64,000 bases of DNA, from positions 1 to 64,000 of the forward strand of contig CACJPA010000002.1 of NCBI GenBank assembly GCA_902595105.1. The letters run 5' to 3'. Source of the stretch: an uncultured Pelagibacteraceae bacterium (GTDB taxonomy: Bacteria; Pseudomonadota; Alphaproteobacteria; Pelagibacterales; Pelagibacteraceae). Below are positions 18,212 to 27,742 of the stretch, in pieces. Position 1 is the first letter of the stretch. Every line of letters begins with the position of its first letter. The notes beneath the pieces are model-generated. The model did not search any database, was not told where the DNA came from, and was given only the letters and a program-made list of their open reading frames with translations. A program made the position numbers and the translations under genes.

Positions 18212-19078
18212 ATGACTTCTGAAATTATAATTCAAGCTATAGTCACAGGATTAATGATGGGATTAATATATGCATTGATCGCAGCAGGCCTAAGTTTAAT
18301 TTTTGGTTTGATGGAAATTGTGAACTTTGCTCATGGAGAGCATTTAATGTTATCCATGTTTTCATCATTTTGGCTTTGGTCTTTGTTTGGTTTGGATCCA
18401 TTGTTTTCAATACCAATAACTATACTTTTGTTAGCATTTTGTGGAGTCATCACACATTATTTTTTAATTCGATACATTTTAAAAGCAAAAATGCTTATCC
18501 AAATTTGCGCAACATTTGGATTATCTATCTTTATTAGATCAATCGCTCAATTGTTATGGACACCAGACTTTAGAAACGTTGATAAGCCCTTATTAGAAGG
18601 ACGTATTGAAATTGGATCTGTATTTATTGGTCAACCTCAACTCTATGCAAGTCTTGTTTGTTTAATTGCATTTTTTGGTTTGTATTGGTTTGTAACAAAA
18701 ACAGAAACAGGATTAGCTCTTCAAGCAACAGCACAAGATAGACACGCTGCAGAAATTTTAGGAATTCCATCAAATAAAATGTTTGCAATTGGTTGGGCCA
18801 TTGGACTTGGTTGTGTAGGAGTAGCTGGTGGAATGATGGCTAACTATTTTTTTATTTTTACCGATGTTGGTATTAATTTTGCATTATTTGCTTTTGTTGC
18901 TGTAGCATTAGGGGGTTTTGGAAGTATCATTGGATGTTTGTATGCTGGTATAATTATAGGATTAGTAGAATCTCTAGGTGGACTGCTCATCGATCCTTCA
19001 TTTAAACTTTTATATGTATTTGCAATTTATCTTCTAGTTGTGATTTATAAACCTCAAGGTCTGTTTGGTAGGTATTAA
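18212..19078 (+). CDS. livH: Branched-chain amino-acid ABC transporter permease LivH
   Basis: 288 residues with about eight membrane helices. It has the LivH signature start (AIVTGLMMGLIYALIAAGLSLIFGLMEIVNFAHGEHLML), the coupling region TGLALQATAQDRHAAEILGIPSNKMF and the conserved VALGGFGSIIGCLYAG. It forms the translocation pore with LivM. First gene of the livHMGF operon; overlaps livM by one base. It presumably works with the divergently encoded binding protein. Confidence 0.95.
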   Translation: MTSEIIIQAIVTGLMMGLIYALIAAGLSLIFGLMEIVNFAHGEHLMLSMFSSFWLWSLFGLDPLFSIPITILLLAFCGVITHYFLIRYILKAKMLIQICATFGLSIFIRSIAQLLWTPDFRNVDKPLLEGRIEIGSVFIGQPQLYASLVCLIAFFGLYWFVTKTETGLALQATAQDRHAAEILGIPSNKMFAIGWAIGLGCVGVAGGMMANYFFIFTDVGINFALFAFVAVALGGFGSIIGCLYAGIIIGLVESLGGLLIDPSFKLLYVFAIYLLVVIYKPQGLFGRY

Positions 19079-20091
19079 TGGATACTAAGTTAGAAATTGC
19101 AAAATCAGAACCGATTTGGAACACAAATAACAAAGTAATATCAATAATTACCGGCTTAATAATTCTTTTGTTTGTACTACCAGTTTTTGGGATGAATTCA
19201 TTTTATCTACATTTATTTATTATGATTTTTATGCATGCAGTGATGGCACAATCTTGGAATGTAATTGCAGGTTTTTCAGGTCAAATAAGTTTAGGTCATG
19301 GAGCTTTTTTTGGAATAGGTGCTTATGCAACCTCATTTTTTTATATGGAATACGGAATAACACCTTGGGTCAGTATATTTTTTGGTATGTTTGTTTCAGC
19401 AATTTTTGCTGTCTTAATTGGTATACCAATGCTCAGATTAAGCGGTCACTACTTTGCAATTGCTACTTTATTAATTGGGATAAGTTTCCAAGTAGTTTTT
19501 CAAAGATGGGATTTGGTAGGTGCCGCATCAGGATTGTGGGTGACAATGACACCAGAAGACTCATGGTCAGCATTACAGTTTCATAGAAGTAAAGTTCCTT
19601 ATTATTATGTTTTTTTAATTTTCTTTTTAATCACATTCTTTTTAGTCTGGTTACTAAGTAGATCAAAATTAGGTTACAGATTGAGAGCAGTTAGAGACGA
19701 TCCACAAGCAGCATTGAGTTTATGTATCAATGTATCGAATTATAAAATTATAGCTTATGTGATTTCAGCAATGATCATGGCTCCAATGGGTAGTTTATTT
19801 GCTCAATATATTTTAATTATTGATCCAGATAGAGTTTTTAATATTGAGATATCAATTATAGTTTTATTAATCACAGTGCTAGGTGGAATTGGAAATGTTT
19901 GGGGTCCAATTATAGGCGCTGCAATCCTTGTACCAATTTCAGAATATTCAAGAATTTATTTAGGGGGAACTGGCGGTGCTGTAGATTTAATTTTTTATGG
20001 TTTGATATTAATGATTATTTGTATTTTTAGACCTAATGGTCTGATCTCATTTATCCCAAAAGATATTTTAGAAAGAAAGAAACAACGATGA
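19078..20091 (+). CDS. livM: Branched-chain amino-acid ABC transporter permease LivM
   Basis: 337 residues, about nine to ten membrane helices. Family blocks: WNVIAGFSGQISLGHGAFFGIGAYA, the ABC-coupling loop SKLGYRLRAVRDDPQAALSLCINV, and TVLGGIGNVWGPIIGAAIL. Partner of LivH in the membrane heterodimer. It starts one base before the end of livH and ends with an ATGA overlap into livG. Confidence 0.95.
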   Translation: MDTKLEIAKSEPIWNTNNKVISIITGLIILLFVLPVFGMNSFYLHLFIMIFMHAVMAQSWNVIAGFSGQISLGHGAFFGIGAYATSFFYMEYGITPWVSIFFGMFVSAIFAVLIGIPMLRLSGHYFAIATLLIGISFQVVFQRWDLVGAASGLWVTMTPEDSWSALQFHRSKVPYYYVFLIFFLITFFLVWLLSRSKLGYRLRAVRDDPQAALSLCINVSNYKIIAYVISAMIMAPMGSLFAQYILIIDPDRVFNIEISIIVLLITVLGGIGNVWGPIIGAAILVPISEYSRIYLGGTGGAVDLIFYGLILMIICIFRPNGLISFIPKDILERKKQR

Positions 20092-20810
20092 AAATATTAA
20101 CAGTTGAAAATTTAAGTAAATCTTTTGGCGGTATACATGCAAATAGAGATATTTCTTTTGATGTCGAAGAGGGATCTATTTTAGGAGTGATAGGACCTAA
20201 TGGTGCGGGTAAATCTACTTTATTTGATTTGATTACTGGTTTTACCAAACCAGACACTGGGAAAGTTAAATTTTTTGATAAAGATATTTTTGGAATTAGC
20301 CCTGACAAAATAAGTAACCTTGGAGTAGGCAGAACTTTTCAAAAACTAAAACCATTTGCAGATCAAACTTTACTTGAAAATGTGATGATAGGGGCATTTG
20401 TAAAAGAAAAAGATATTAAAAGAGCAAGGGATAGAGCATTAGAGATTATTGATTTTGTAGATTTGATTGAAAAAAGACATCACTTTGCAAAAGAATTATC
20501 GACAGGACAAAGGAAAAGATTAGAGATGGCTAGAGCTATGGCTATTGATCCTAAACTTCTTTTGATGGATGAAGTAACAGGAGGTGTAGACCAAAAAACT
20601 ATCCCTGGACTTGTTGAGCTTGTTAAAAAATTAAAAAAGACAGGAGTAACTATTATTACAATCGAACATAACATTAATATTATAATGGAAATCTCTGACA
20701 ATGTTCTTGCATTAGATCAAGGAAAACGAATTGCGTTTGGAGAGCCAAAAGAAATTCAAAATAATAAACAAGTAATAGATGCTTACTTAGGAACATTTGA
20801 TGCTGCTTGA
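20088..20810 (+). CDS. livG: Branched-chain amino-acid ABC transporter ATPase LivG
   Basis: 240 residues. Walker A is GPNGAGKST (about 36-44), the signature is LSTGQRKRLEMARAMA, and Walker B is LLLMDEVTGG, with the switch His in ITIEHN. The signature has TGQ in place of SGGQ and the usual Walker B PAAG is changed to VTGG; both variants occur in divergent LivG proteins. It powers import together with LivF. Translationally coupled to livM by ATGA. Confidence 0.94.
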   Translation: MKILTVENLSKSFGGIHANRDISFDVEEGSILGVIGPNGAGKSTLFDLITGFTKPDTGKVKFFDKDIFGISPDKISNLGVGRTFQKLKPFADQTLLENVMIGAFVKEKDIKRARDRALEIIDFVDLIEKRHHFAKELSTGQRKRLEMARAMAIDPKLLLMDEVTGGVDQKTIPGLVELVKKLKKTGVTIITIEHNINIIMEISDNVLALDQGKRIAFGEPKEIQNNKQVIDAYLGTFDAA

Positions 20811-21507
20811 TGTAAAAAATATTGATGTTTTGTATGATGATTTTCAGGTTATCTGGGATGTTTCAATTAATGTAAATAAAGCCGAAATGGTTGCACTTCT
20901 AGGACCAAATGGATCTGGCAAAAGTACTGTTTTAAATACTATAAGTAATTTAGTTGAGCATAAAAAAGGTTCTATCACTTTTGACAATACCTTAATTTCA
21001 AATATTCCAACTTATAAAAGAACCGAATTAGGAATTTCACATGTTCTTGAAAGAAGAAGGGTATTTCCTCATCTTACTGTTAAACAAAATCTTTTATTAG
21101 GTGCCTGGCATCCAAGGGCAAAAGAAGAGTTATCAAATTCTTTAAATAAAGTTTATAAAATTTTTCCAAAGTTAGAAACTAGATCAGATCAGTTAGCAAA
21201 AACAATGTCTGGTGGTGAGCAACAAATGTTAGCTATAGCAAGAGGAATGATGGGTTTACCTAAACTTTTGATGGTCGATGAGCCTTTTTTAGGTTTATCG
21301 CCAATGGTGATGAAAGACTTAATTAAGATTTTTAAAAATATTGTTGAAGAAGGAATTTCAATTTTATTTGTAGAGCAAAATGTAAGACTAGCTCTTAGTA
21401 TGGCTGACAGAGGCTATGTTCTGGAAAGTGGTAGATTGGTTATCGATGGAAAATCAGAAGATTTAATTGATAATGAAAAAGTTACTAAGGTTTTTTTGGG
21501 AAATTAA
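20800..21507 (+). CDS. livF: Branched-chain amino-acid ABC transporter ATPase LivF
   Basis: 235 residues. Walker A GPNGSGKST, signature MSGGEQQMLAIARGMM, Walker B LLMVDEPFLGLSP, switch His replaced by Gln in FVEQNVRLAL, which is normal for LivF. Start set at ATG 20800, 11 bases inside livG; a TTG one codon upstream is also open. Last gene of the operon; its stop abuts the convergent YcsI-family gene with no gap. Confidence 0.94.
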   Translation: MLLDVKNIDVLYDDFQVIWDVSINVNKAEMVALLGPNGSGKSTVLNTISNLVEHKKGSITFDNTLISNIPTYKRTELGISHVLERRRVFPHLTVKQNLLLGAWHPRAKEELSNSLNKVYKIFPKLETRSDQLAKTMSGGEQQMLAIARGMMGLPKLLMVDEPFLGLSPMVMKDLIKIFKNIVEEGISILFVEQNVRLALSMADRGYVLESGRLVIDGKSEDLIDNEKVTKVFLGN

Positions 21508-22293
21508 TTAAAAAGCAGCAAGATCGTTATTTAGTTTATCAGTGATAAGCATTTTACCTGGACTATGAGTAATACAAAAATCAGGTTTTGAATTTTCTAA
21601 AACTGATTGTGGAGTAACACCACATGCCCAAAATACTGGAATTTCATTATTTTTTATTGCTCTTGGTGGATCTCCATATTCAGGTTTCATTATATCTTTA
21701 ATTCCAATTTCATCAGGATTACCAACATGCACAGGTGCACCATGCACAGCCGGAAATCTAGAACTAATTTGAATTGATCTAATTGTATCCTTTGAACTTA
21801 ATGGTCTCATAGACACAACTAGTTTTCCTGAAAACTGTCCTGCAGGTTCACAGTCTATTGATGTTTTATACATTGGAACAATAGTATTGTTTTCTATATG
21901 TTGAATTGGGATACCAGCCTCAATTAAAGGTAGTTCAAAAGACATTGAACACCCAAGAACAAAAGTTGTTAAATCTTCGTTCCAATATTTTTTAATATCA
22001 TATGGTTCATCAATTAATTTTCCTTTTTCCCATACTCTATATTGAGGAACATCGGTTCTTATATCAATATCACCGAGATCTTTTAATGAAGGATCTCCTT
22101 TTGTACCAAATCCAATTAATGGGCAAGGTTTAGGGTTTTTTTGACAGAAAGAAGCAAAGTCCATTGCATATTTACTTGGTAAGATACAAAGATTTCCTTG
22201 AATATACTTGTTAGCAGCGCCTGCAGTTTGTTCTTTGTAATTATTTTCTCTTATAACTTTTCTTGCTTCTAATGGATCTTGAATATCTAGCAT
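21508..22293 (-). CDS. YcsI/DUF1445 family protein, possible D-glutamate cyclase
   Basis: 261 residues matching the DUF1445 family. The conserved blocks are [38 protein letters not shown], the VSMRP stretch, [19 protein letters not shown] and [13 protein letters not shown] member of this family is reported as D-glutamate cyclase, interconverting D-glutamate and 5-oxo-D-proline. Its position next to pxpA and pxpBC (5-oxoprolinase) supports a 5-oxoproline-related role. Often annotated only as putative hydro-lyase. A TPR gene separates it from pxpA by a few bases on each side, so all three probably share a transcript. Confidence 0.85.
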   Translation of the reverse strand: MLDIQDPLEARKVIRENNYKEQTAGAANKYIQGNLCILPSKYAMDFASFCQKNPKPCPLIGFGTKGDPSLKDLGDIDIRTDVPQYRVWEKGKLIDEPYDIKKYWNEDLTTFVLGCSMSFELPLIEAGIPIQHIENNTIVPMYKTSIDCEPAGQFSGKLVVSMRPLSSKDTIRSIQISSRFPAVHGAPVHVGNPDEIGIKDIMKPEYGDPPRAIKNNEIPVFWACGVTPQSVLENSKPDFCITHSPGKMLITDKLNNDLAAF

Positions 22294-22297
22294 TAAA

Positions 22298-22783
22298 TTA
22301 GTATTTAGATTTCTTTGTTCCTTCGATTATTTCTTTTAATTCGTTATATTCTTCACAATTACAAGTTTTTAATACTTTAAGTCTTTCTTTAGCTAAATCC
22401 ATTCTATTTGTAGCAACATAAAGCTCTCCAAGGTACTCATTAATACCCTTATGATTTGGATCAATTTCTAATCCTAGAAGATAATATTTTTCACCATTTT
22501 CATAATCTCCAAGCTTTCTAGTTGTAAAACCTAAGTAATTTAAAGTATCTGCTTGAAGGGGTTTTTCTTTATTCGATTTAAGAAGAAGCTTCTGAGCTTT
22601 TTCATATCTTTTTTTTGCTTTTTTTATTTTGCCTTTTTTTTCATATTTTTTTGCAAATTTGATTGATTGCACTGCTTTATCATAATTTGATTTTACTTTT
22701 GTTGTTGTTGAGTCAGATCCAGCAGAAAAAGAACTTGTTGTTAGTAAAACTAAAAACAAAGTAACTAAAAAATTTTTCATCAT
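22298..22783 (-). CDS. Exported TPR-repeat protein in the 5-oxoproline cluster
   Basis: 161 residues. Signal peptide [22 protein letters not shown], a basic helical stretch ([21 protein letters not shown]), then two TPR-like units ([33 protein letters not shown] and the following [21 protein letters not shown] region). A protein-interaction scaffold for the periplasm. It ends in a CxC-containing helix (TCNCEE). It overlaps pxpA by one base and lies 4 bp before the YcsI gene. No catalytic role visible. Confidence 0.75.
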   Translation of the reverse strand: MMKNFLVTLFLVLLTTSSFSAGSDSTTTKVKSNYDKAVQSIKFAKKYEKKGKIKKAKKRYEKAQKLLLKSNKEKPLQADTLNYLGFTTRKLGDYENGEKYYLLGLEIDPNHKGINEYLGELYVATNRMDLAKERLKVLKTCNCEEYNELKEIIEGTKKSKY

Positions 22784-23556
22784 TATAAAAATTTCTCCAT
22801 TTGGTTTAAAGGTTTTAAATTAAGTCCATTTTCAATTAAATTTTCTCTAATTGATCTTGCAGTAGCAAGCGAACTCTCATTATCTCCATGTATGCATACA
22901 GAGTCGATTTCACAAGGTATTTGCTTTCCACTGTGACAATTCAGTGCCTGATTTTTTACCATGCTTAATACATGTTTTTTAGCTTCTTCAGGATCTGTAA
23001 TTAATGCATGTGCTTTTTTTCTTGAAACTAAATTACCATCATCTTCATAGGTTCTATCTGCAAAAATCTCACATGCAATTTTCATATCTAATTTTTTAGC
23101 TGCTTGTTCCATTTTAGAGCCTGTTGGAACTAAATAGATTATATCTTTGCTTATCTCATTTATTGCCTTTGCTAAAGTGGTTGCTAGATCAATATCCTCA
23201 CATGCCATATTGTTTAATGCCCCATGTGGTTTTATGTGAGTAACGTTTTCTCCATGATCTTGAGCAATTGTTTGTAAAATTTCATATTGATCAATAATTA
23301 GTTTTCTAACCTCATCAGGTGGAAGATTCATTCTTTGTCTCCCAAAGTTTTCAGGATCATTAAATGATGGATGGGCGCCTATACTAACACCATTTTTTTT
23401 TGATATTTGGACTACTTGTTTCATGGATTCTTCATCACCAGCATGAAATCCGCATGCAACATTAGCAGAATTTACTATATCAAGTAAATCTGGATCATAT
23501 TTATTTGAATGGTGTTTTGATTTTTCACCTAAATCGCAATTTATATTAATTTCCAT
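22783..23556 (-). CDS. pxpA: 5-oxoprolinase subunit A (LamB/YcsF family)
   Basis: 257 residues from the chosen start. The N-terminal INCDLGE and the following ACGFHAGDEESM, GAHPSFNDPENFGR, HIKPHGALNN and CIHGDNE blocks are the family's conserved acidic/His motifs. In E. coli PxpA works with PxpBC in ATP-dependent opening of 5-oxo-L-proline to glutamate. The frame is open to 23586, but the start at 23556 gives the family's MEININCDLGE N-terminus and clears the divergent pxpB gene by 28 bp. Confidence 0.94.
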   Translation of the reverse strand: MEININCDLGEKSKHHSNKYDPDLLDIVNSANVACGFHAGDEESMKQVVQISKKNGVSIGAHPSFNDPENFGRQRMNLPPDEVRKLIIDQYEILQTIAQDHGENVTHIKPHGALNNMACEDIDLATTLAKAINEISKDIIYLVPTGSKMEQAAKKLDMKIACEIFADRTYEDDGNLVSRKKAHALITDPEEAKKHVLSMVKNQALNCHSGKQIPCEIDSVCIHGDNESSLATARSIRENLIENGLNLKPLNQMEKFL

Positions 23557-23584
23557 AGTTCTAATTGTTGAAGTATAACATGCC

Positions 23585-24262
23585 ATGATAAAAAATATAT
23601 CAAATCTTGGTGACTCAGCTGTTTATTGTGACTTTGGTATAGAGGTAAATAAATCAGTTAACTCTGAAGTAATAAAATATTTTAAAGCTTTAAAAAAAGA
23701 AAACTTTGAAAGTATAAATAATCTTACTCCTTCTTATAATAAATTAATAGTTTCTTACGATCTTAGAAAAACAAACTTTAAAGAAGTTAAAAAATTAATT
23801 GAAAATTTAAATGTTGATGAAACTCAAGATAAAAATAATAATAAAATAGAAATTCCAGTTTGTTGTGATGATCAATTTTCTCTTGATATAAAAAGATTAG
23901 AAGAAAAATTAAAAATCAATAGAGATAAAATTTTAAAAAATTTTTTCAGTAAAGAATACTTTTGTTACATGACTGGATTTATTGCTGGTATGCCATTTTT
24001 AGGAGATCTAGATGAAAATATGAGATTACCGAGATTAGAAACACCAAGAGTGAAAGTTCCAAAAGGGTCAGTTGCTTTAACTGAACAATTTGCAAACATT
24101 TATACATTTGAGAGTCCTGGAGGATGGAACATACTTGGTAATACACCATTAGATGTTTTTGATAATTCAAAAGAAGTAGAGCCAAATTTAATTAATCCTG
24201 GAGATACAGTTGTTTTTAAACAAATAAATATTGAAGAATACAATAGTTATAATGACAAATAA
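23585..24262 (+). CDS. pxpB: 5-oxoprolinase subunit B (KipI family)
   Basis: 225 residues. The C-terminal cyclophilin-like domain has the typical FCYMTGFIAGMPFLGDL, LPRLETPRVKVPKGSVAL and FESPGGWNILGNTPL blocks. The protein pairs with PxpC to form the ATP-using part of 5-oxoprolinase; the B. subtilis homologue KipI also inhibits a sporulation kinase. The start lies only 28 bp from the divergent pxpA start, so the promoters must overlap the opposing gene. pxpC begins 11 bases before its stop. Confidence 0.92.
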   Translation: MIKNISNLGDSAVYCDFGIEVNKSVNSEVIKYFKALKKENFESINNLTPSYNKLIVSYDLRKTNFKEVKKLIENLNVDETQDKNNNKIEIPVCCDDQFSLDIKRLEEKLKINRDKILKNFFSKEYFCYMTGFIAGMPFLGDLDENMRLPRLETPRVKVPKGSVALTEQFANIYTFESPGGWNILGNTPLDVFDNSKEVEPNLINPGDTVVFKQINIEEYNSYNDK

Positions 24263-25193
24263 TTTCGAAATTATAAGAGCTGGAGTTAACACAACTTTTC
24301 AAGATCAAGGAAGAAGTAACTTATATCACATAGGAATCCCATTTAGTGGAGCAATGGATAATAGAAATTATAGTTTAGCCAACAAGTTAACTGGTAATAA
24401 GTTAAATTCACCAGTAATAGAATTTGCATATCAAGGACCTCATTTAAAATACACTGGAGAAAAAATAAACATAGCAGTTACAGGTGATGTAGTTTTTAAA
24501 ATTATTAAAAGTGGTACAGAAATTGATGGCAATTGTTATGAAAGTTATCAAATTGAAAGTGGAGATCAAATTAATCTTATTTCAACTAATAAATCAGTAT
24601 ATGGCTATCTGGCAATTGGTGGAGGATTAGATTTAAAATTACAATGGAATAGTTGTTCAATAAATACTAAAGCAAATATTGGATCAAATGATGGAAAGAA
24701 ATTAGAAAATGGTCAAAAAATAAATATCTTAAATATTAATTCTGACCAAAGTAAAAGAAAGACCAATTATATTAATTCTAAAGTTGAAAATATCAGAGTA
24801 ATAAAAGGAACAAACTTTGATTATTTTTCTGAAGAAGGAAAAAAAATATTTTTTGAAAAAGAATTTACTGTATCAAAACTTTCAGACAGAATGGGAATGC
24901 GTTTAGAAGGCTCAAAAATTGAAAATATTGTAAATACCAATATTAAATCAGAAGGATTGATTAAAGGTGTTATACAGGTACCTGCTGACGGCAATCCAAT
25001 TATTATGCTTTCAGATCATGGAACCGTTGGTGGCTATCCAAAAATTGGTATTGTTGCAAGCGTTGATTATGATCGATTAGTGCAAATATCACCTGGTTCA
25101 AAAGTCAAATTTAAAGAGATAAATTTATCTGATGCTGAAACACTTTTTAAATTATATGAAATGGAAACTCAAAATTTACTATTACAAATTTAA
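24252..25193 (+). CDS. pxpC: 5-oxoprolinase subunit C (biotin-dependent-carboxyltransferase-like, KipA)
   Basis: 313 residues from ATG 24252. Family blocks: IIRAGVNTTFQDQGRSNLYHIGIPFSG, AMDNRNYSLAN, VYGYLAIGGGLD, SKLSDRMGMRLEG and the C-terminal IIMLSDHGTVGGYPKIG. It resembles the carboxyltransferase domain of urea amidolyase and forms the PxpBC heteromer. An upstream start at 24231 is open but would lengthen the overlap with pxpB. It ends one base into the DMT permease gene. Confidence 0.92.
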   Translation: MTNNFEIIRAGVNTTFQDQGRSNLYHIGIPFSGAMDNRNYSLANKLTGNKLNSPVIEFAYQGPHLKYTGEKINIAVTGDVVFKIIKSGTEIDGNCYESYQIESGDQINLISTNKSVYGYLAIGGGLDLKLQWNSCSINTKANIGSNDGKKLENGQKINILNINSDQSKRKTNYINSKVENIRVIKGTNFDYFSEEGKKIFFEKEFTVSKLSDRMGMRLEGSKIENIVNTNIKSEGLIKGVIQVPADGNPIIMLSDHGTVGGYPKIGIVASVDYDRLVQISPGSKVKFKEINLSDAETLFKLYEMETQNLLLQI

Positions 25194-26065
25194 TGAATTT
25201 TTTTTTAAAAATACCAGGACCTTTTTTAGTTTTTTTCGGAGCATGTGCATTAAGTTTTGGAGGCTTAATAGTTAAGTCTTTTGATGGATCTACACTCTGG
25301 CAAATATTATTTTGGAGATCACTATTCTTTATTGGAGTAATTACTATTTTTTTATTATTTACATACAAGGGAAAAATTTTCAGTGCTCTTTATGAATCTG
25401 GAATACCAGGATTCATAGGTGGAATAATTTTATCTATTGGATTTGCTAGTTATGTATTTGCTATGTATGAAACAACAGTAGCAAATGCAAACTTTATAAT
25501 ACAAACTCAAGCTTTGTTTTTAGCAATTTTTGGTTATATTTTTTTAAAAGAAAAAATTTCTAAACTTACATTAACTTGTATTATTACAGCAGTAGTAGGT
25601 ATCATTTTAATGTTAGGAAGCTCACTAACACCTGGTCAAATGACTGGAAATTTAGTTGCTTTCATTATGCCAATATCATTTGCGATCTTAATTTTAATTG
25701 TTAGAAAATTTCCTAAAGTCGACATGATACCTTTACAACTAGTTGCTGGAATTTTTGCAACATTAATAGGTTTGTTTATGTCACCAAGTATTATCGTTTC
25801 AACAAATGATATTTTTTTAGGTTTTATTGCAGGATTTTTTCAAGTTGGACTTGGCTTTATACTTATAACAATTGGAGCAAGGTCAACCCCTTCAGCATTT
25901 GTTGGAATAATTATGTTAACCGAAGCTGTATTAGGACCTTTGTGGGCATGGATGTTTGCAAACGAAAACCCACCATTTACAGTGCTAATTGGAGGAGCCG
26001 TAGTTATAACAGCAGTAGTTATACAGTTTTTGTCTCCATTTCTTATTAAAAAGCTAGCTAAATAA
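25193..26065 (+). CDS. DMT-superfamily (EamA) permease
   Basis: 290 residues with ten predicted membrane helices in two EamA repeats (about 10-140 and 150-285). The first repeat ends with FVMYETTVANANFIIQTQALFLAIFGYIFLKEKI-like sequence, the second with the TEAVLGPLWAWMFANENP signature. It probably moves a small metabolite. Co-transcription with pxpBC (1-bp overlap) makes 5-oxoproline, glutamate or a related compound an attractive but unproven substrate. The next feature downstream is the gcvT riboswitch leader. Confidence 0.85.
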   Translation: MNFFLKIPGPFLVFFGACALSFGGLIVKSFDGSTLWQILFWRSLFFIGVITIFLLFTYKGKIFSALYESGIPGFIGGIILSIGFASYVFAMYETTVANANFIIQTQALFLAIFGYIFLKEKISKLTLTCIITAVVGIILMLGSSLTPGQMTGNLVAFIMPISFAILILIVRKFPKVDMIPLQLVAGIFATLIGLFMSPSIIVSTNDIFLGFIAGFFQVGLGFILITIGARSTPSAFVGIIMLTEAVLGPLWAWMFANENPPFTVLIGGAVVITAVVIQFLSPFLIKKLAK

Positions 26066-26067
26066 AT

Positions 26068-26097
26068 TTTACATTAAAATTTTAAATGTGTTATAAA
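26068..26097 (+). promoter_or_regulatory. Candidate promoter for the glycine riboswitch-gcvTHP transcript
   Basis: TTTACA (26068-26073) and TATAAA (26092-26097), separated by 18 bp, each match the sigma70 consensus at five of six positions. The expected transcript start falls at about 26103-26105, exactly at the first riboswitch helix. It begins 3 bp after the DMT permease stop. Confidence 0.6.
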
Positions 26098-26101
26098 TTT
26101 G

Positions 26102-26256
26102 TATACGGGAGAGACTACTTTTGTAGCGCCGAAGGAGCAACCACCCCGGAAACTCTCAGGCAAAAGGACCGTACATATTAACTCTGGAAAGAGAATTATT
26201 CTCGCCGACGGAGCAAATCTCTCAGGCACCAAGACAGAGGGGGCACAGAAGAGTTA
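26102..26256 (+). promoter_or_regulatory. Tandem glycine riboswitch upstream of gcvT
   Basis: Two glycine aptamers in series. The first runs about 26102-26174 (P1 TACGG/CCGTA) with the conserved CGGGAGAG, GCGCCGAAGGAGCAA and AACTCTCAGGCAAAAGGACCG-type core. The second runs about 26179-26256 (P1 TAACTCT/AGAGTTA) with GCCGACGGAGCAA and CTCTCAGGCACC. Tandem glycine riboswitches control glycine cleavage genes in many bacteria, and SAR11 glycine riboswitches have been described. The second P1 ends 2 bases before the gcvT ATG, so no separate expression platform fits between them; control probably acts on ribosome access. Confidence 0.96.
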
Positions 26257-26258
26257 AT

Positions 26259-27362
26259 ATGGAAATAAAAAAAACATCGCTAAATAAACTTCACCAAAAA
26301 AATAACGCTAAGTTTGTTGAATTTGCAGGTTATGAAATGCCCATACAGTATAGCAAGGGTGTTATTGAGGAACATAAATTAACAAGATCGCATTCTGGAA
26401 TATTTGATGTATCTCATATGGGCCAACTATTCATATATGGCAACGAAAGCTTAACAGAAGAATTAGAGAAAATTTTTCCATTAGATTTAAAAAATCTAAA
26501 ACAGAACTGCTCTAAATATAGTTTTTTAATGAGTGAAGATGCTGGAATTTATGATGATTTAATCATTACTAAAATTGAGGAAGGATATTTAATTATACTA
26601 AATGCTGCATGCAAAGATAAAGATTTTGAGATTTTATCTAATCTGCTAGGCACAAAATTTAAAATGAATTTGGATAACAATAGATCTTTGATAGCAATTC
26701 AGGGGCCTAAGTCTGTTGAAATTTTAAACTCAATTATAAATGGGGTTGATCAGCTTAATTTTATGACAGGCCATTGGTTTGATTCTGATAATAAAAAATT
26801 ATTTGTTACTAGATCAGGTTATACAGGTGAAGATGGATTTGAAATTTCAATATCTAACGATGAGGCTGAAAAATTTGTAGAAAATTTAATAGAAAAGGGA
26901 GCACAACTCATAGGACTTGGGGCAAGAGATACCTTGAGATTAGAGGCTGGATTGTGCTTATATGGTCACGAATTAGATATAAATAAAACACCGGTTGAGG
27001 CAAACCTTAAATGGGCAATCTCAAAATCTAGGTTATCAAATGGTGGTTTTATAGGATCAAAAAAAATTATGAACCAAATGCATGATGGAACAAGTCAAAT
27101 AAGAGTAGGGATTAAACCTGAAGGTAGGTTGATTGCCAGAGAAAAAACTAAAATATTTGATGATGTAGATACGCTAATTGGTGAAATAACTAGTGGGACT
27201 TTTGGTCCAAGTGTAAATGGTCCAATAGCAATGGGTTATATTAATAAAGAGTACTCTAAAGTTGATACAAAAATTTTACTAGAAGTAAGAGGAAAAAAAC
27301 ATCCTGCAATTGTGTGTGGGTTACCATTTTATAAAAAAAGTTACGTGAAAGGAGTAAACTAA
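26259..27362 (+). CDS. gcvT: Glycine cleavage system aminomethyltransferase (T protein)
   Basis: 367 residues. Folate-binding and structural blocks: [45 protein letters not shown] [35 protein letters not shown]. It releases NH3 from the lipoyl-bound aminomethyl group and makes 5,10-methylene-THF. First gene of gcvTHP, directly under the glycine riboswitch. It ends one base into gcvH. Confidence 0.97.
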   Translation: MEIKKTSLNKLHQKNNAKFVEFAGYEMPIQYSKGVIEEHKLTRSHSGIFDVSHMGQLFIYGNESLTEELEKIFPLDLKNLKQNCSKYSFLMSEDAGIYDDLIITKIEEGYLIILNAACKDKDFEILSNLLGTKFKMNLDNNRSLIAIQGPKSVEILNSIINGVDQLNFMTGHWFDSDNKKLFVTRSGYTGEDGFEISISNDEAEKFVENLIEKGAQLIGLGARDTLRLEAGLCLYGHELDINKTPVEANLKWAISKSRLSNGGFIGSKKIMNQMHDGTSQIRVGIKPEGRLIAREKTKIFDDVDTLIGEITSGTFGPSVNGPIAMGYINKEYSKVDTKILLEVRGKKHPAIVCGLPFYKKSYVKGVN

Positions 27363-27742
27363 TGAGTGAAGTTAAATTTTCAAAAGAACATGAGTGGATT
27401 ACTTTAGAGGGAGATGTAGCCACAATAGGAATTACAAAACATGCAACAGAAATGCTTGGCGACATAGTTTTTGCAGAACTTCCTGAAAAAGGGTCTAATG
27501 TTGAAAAAGATGGTACTGCAGGAGTAGTAGAGTCTACGAAAGCTGCAAGTGACGTTTACACTCCAGTTAGTGGTGAGGTAGTAGATACAAATCAAGCCAT
27601 TGTAGATGATCCTTCTAAAATAAATGAAGATCCAGAGGGTTCAGCATGGTTTTTTAAACTTAAAATGAAAGATCAATCTGAAATGGATAGCCTAATGAAC
27701 AAAGAAGAATACGATAAATTTGCAAAGGAGAGTGCTAGCTAA
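27362..27742 (+). CDS. gcvH: Glycine cleavage system H protein
   Basis: 126 residues. The lipoylated Lys60 lies in [17 protein letters not shown], with the usual [18 protein letters not shown]-terminus. It carries the aminomethyl intermediate between GcvP, GcvT and lipoamide dehydrogenase. One-base overlaps on both sides (TAATG) tie its translation to gcvT and gcvP. Confidence 0.97.
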   Translation: MSEVKFSKEHEWITLEGDVATIGITKHATEMLGDIVFAELPEKGSNVEKDGTAGVVESTKAASDVYTPVSGEVVDTNQAIVDDPSKINEDPEGSAWFFKLKMKDQSEMDSLMNKEEYDKFAKESAS

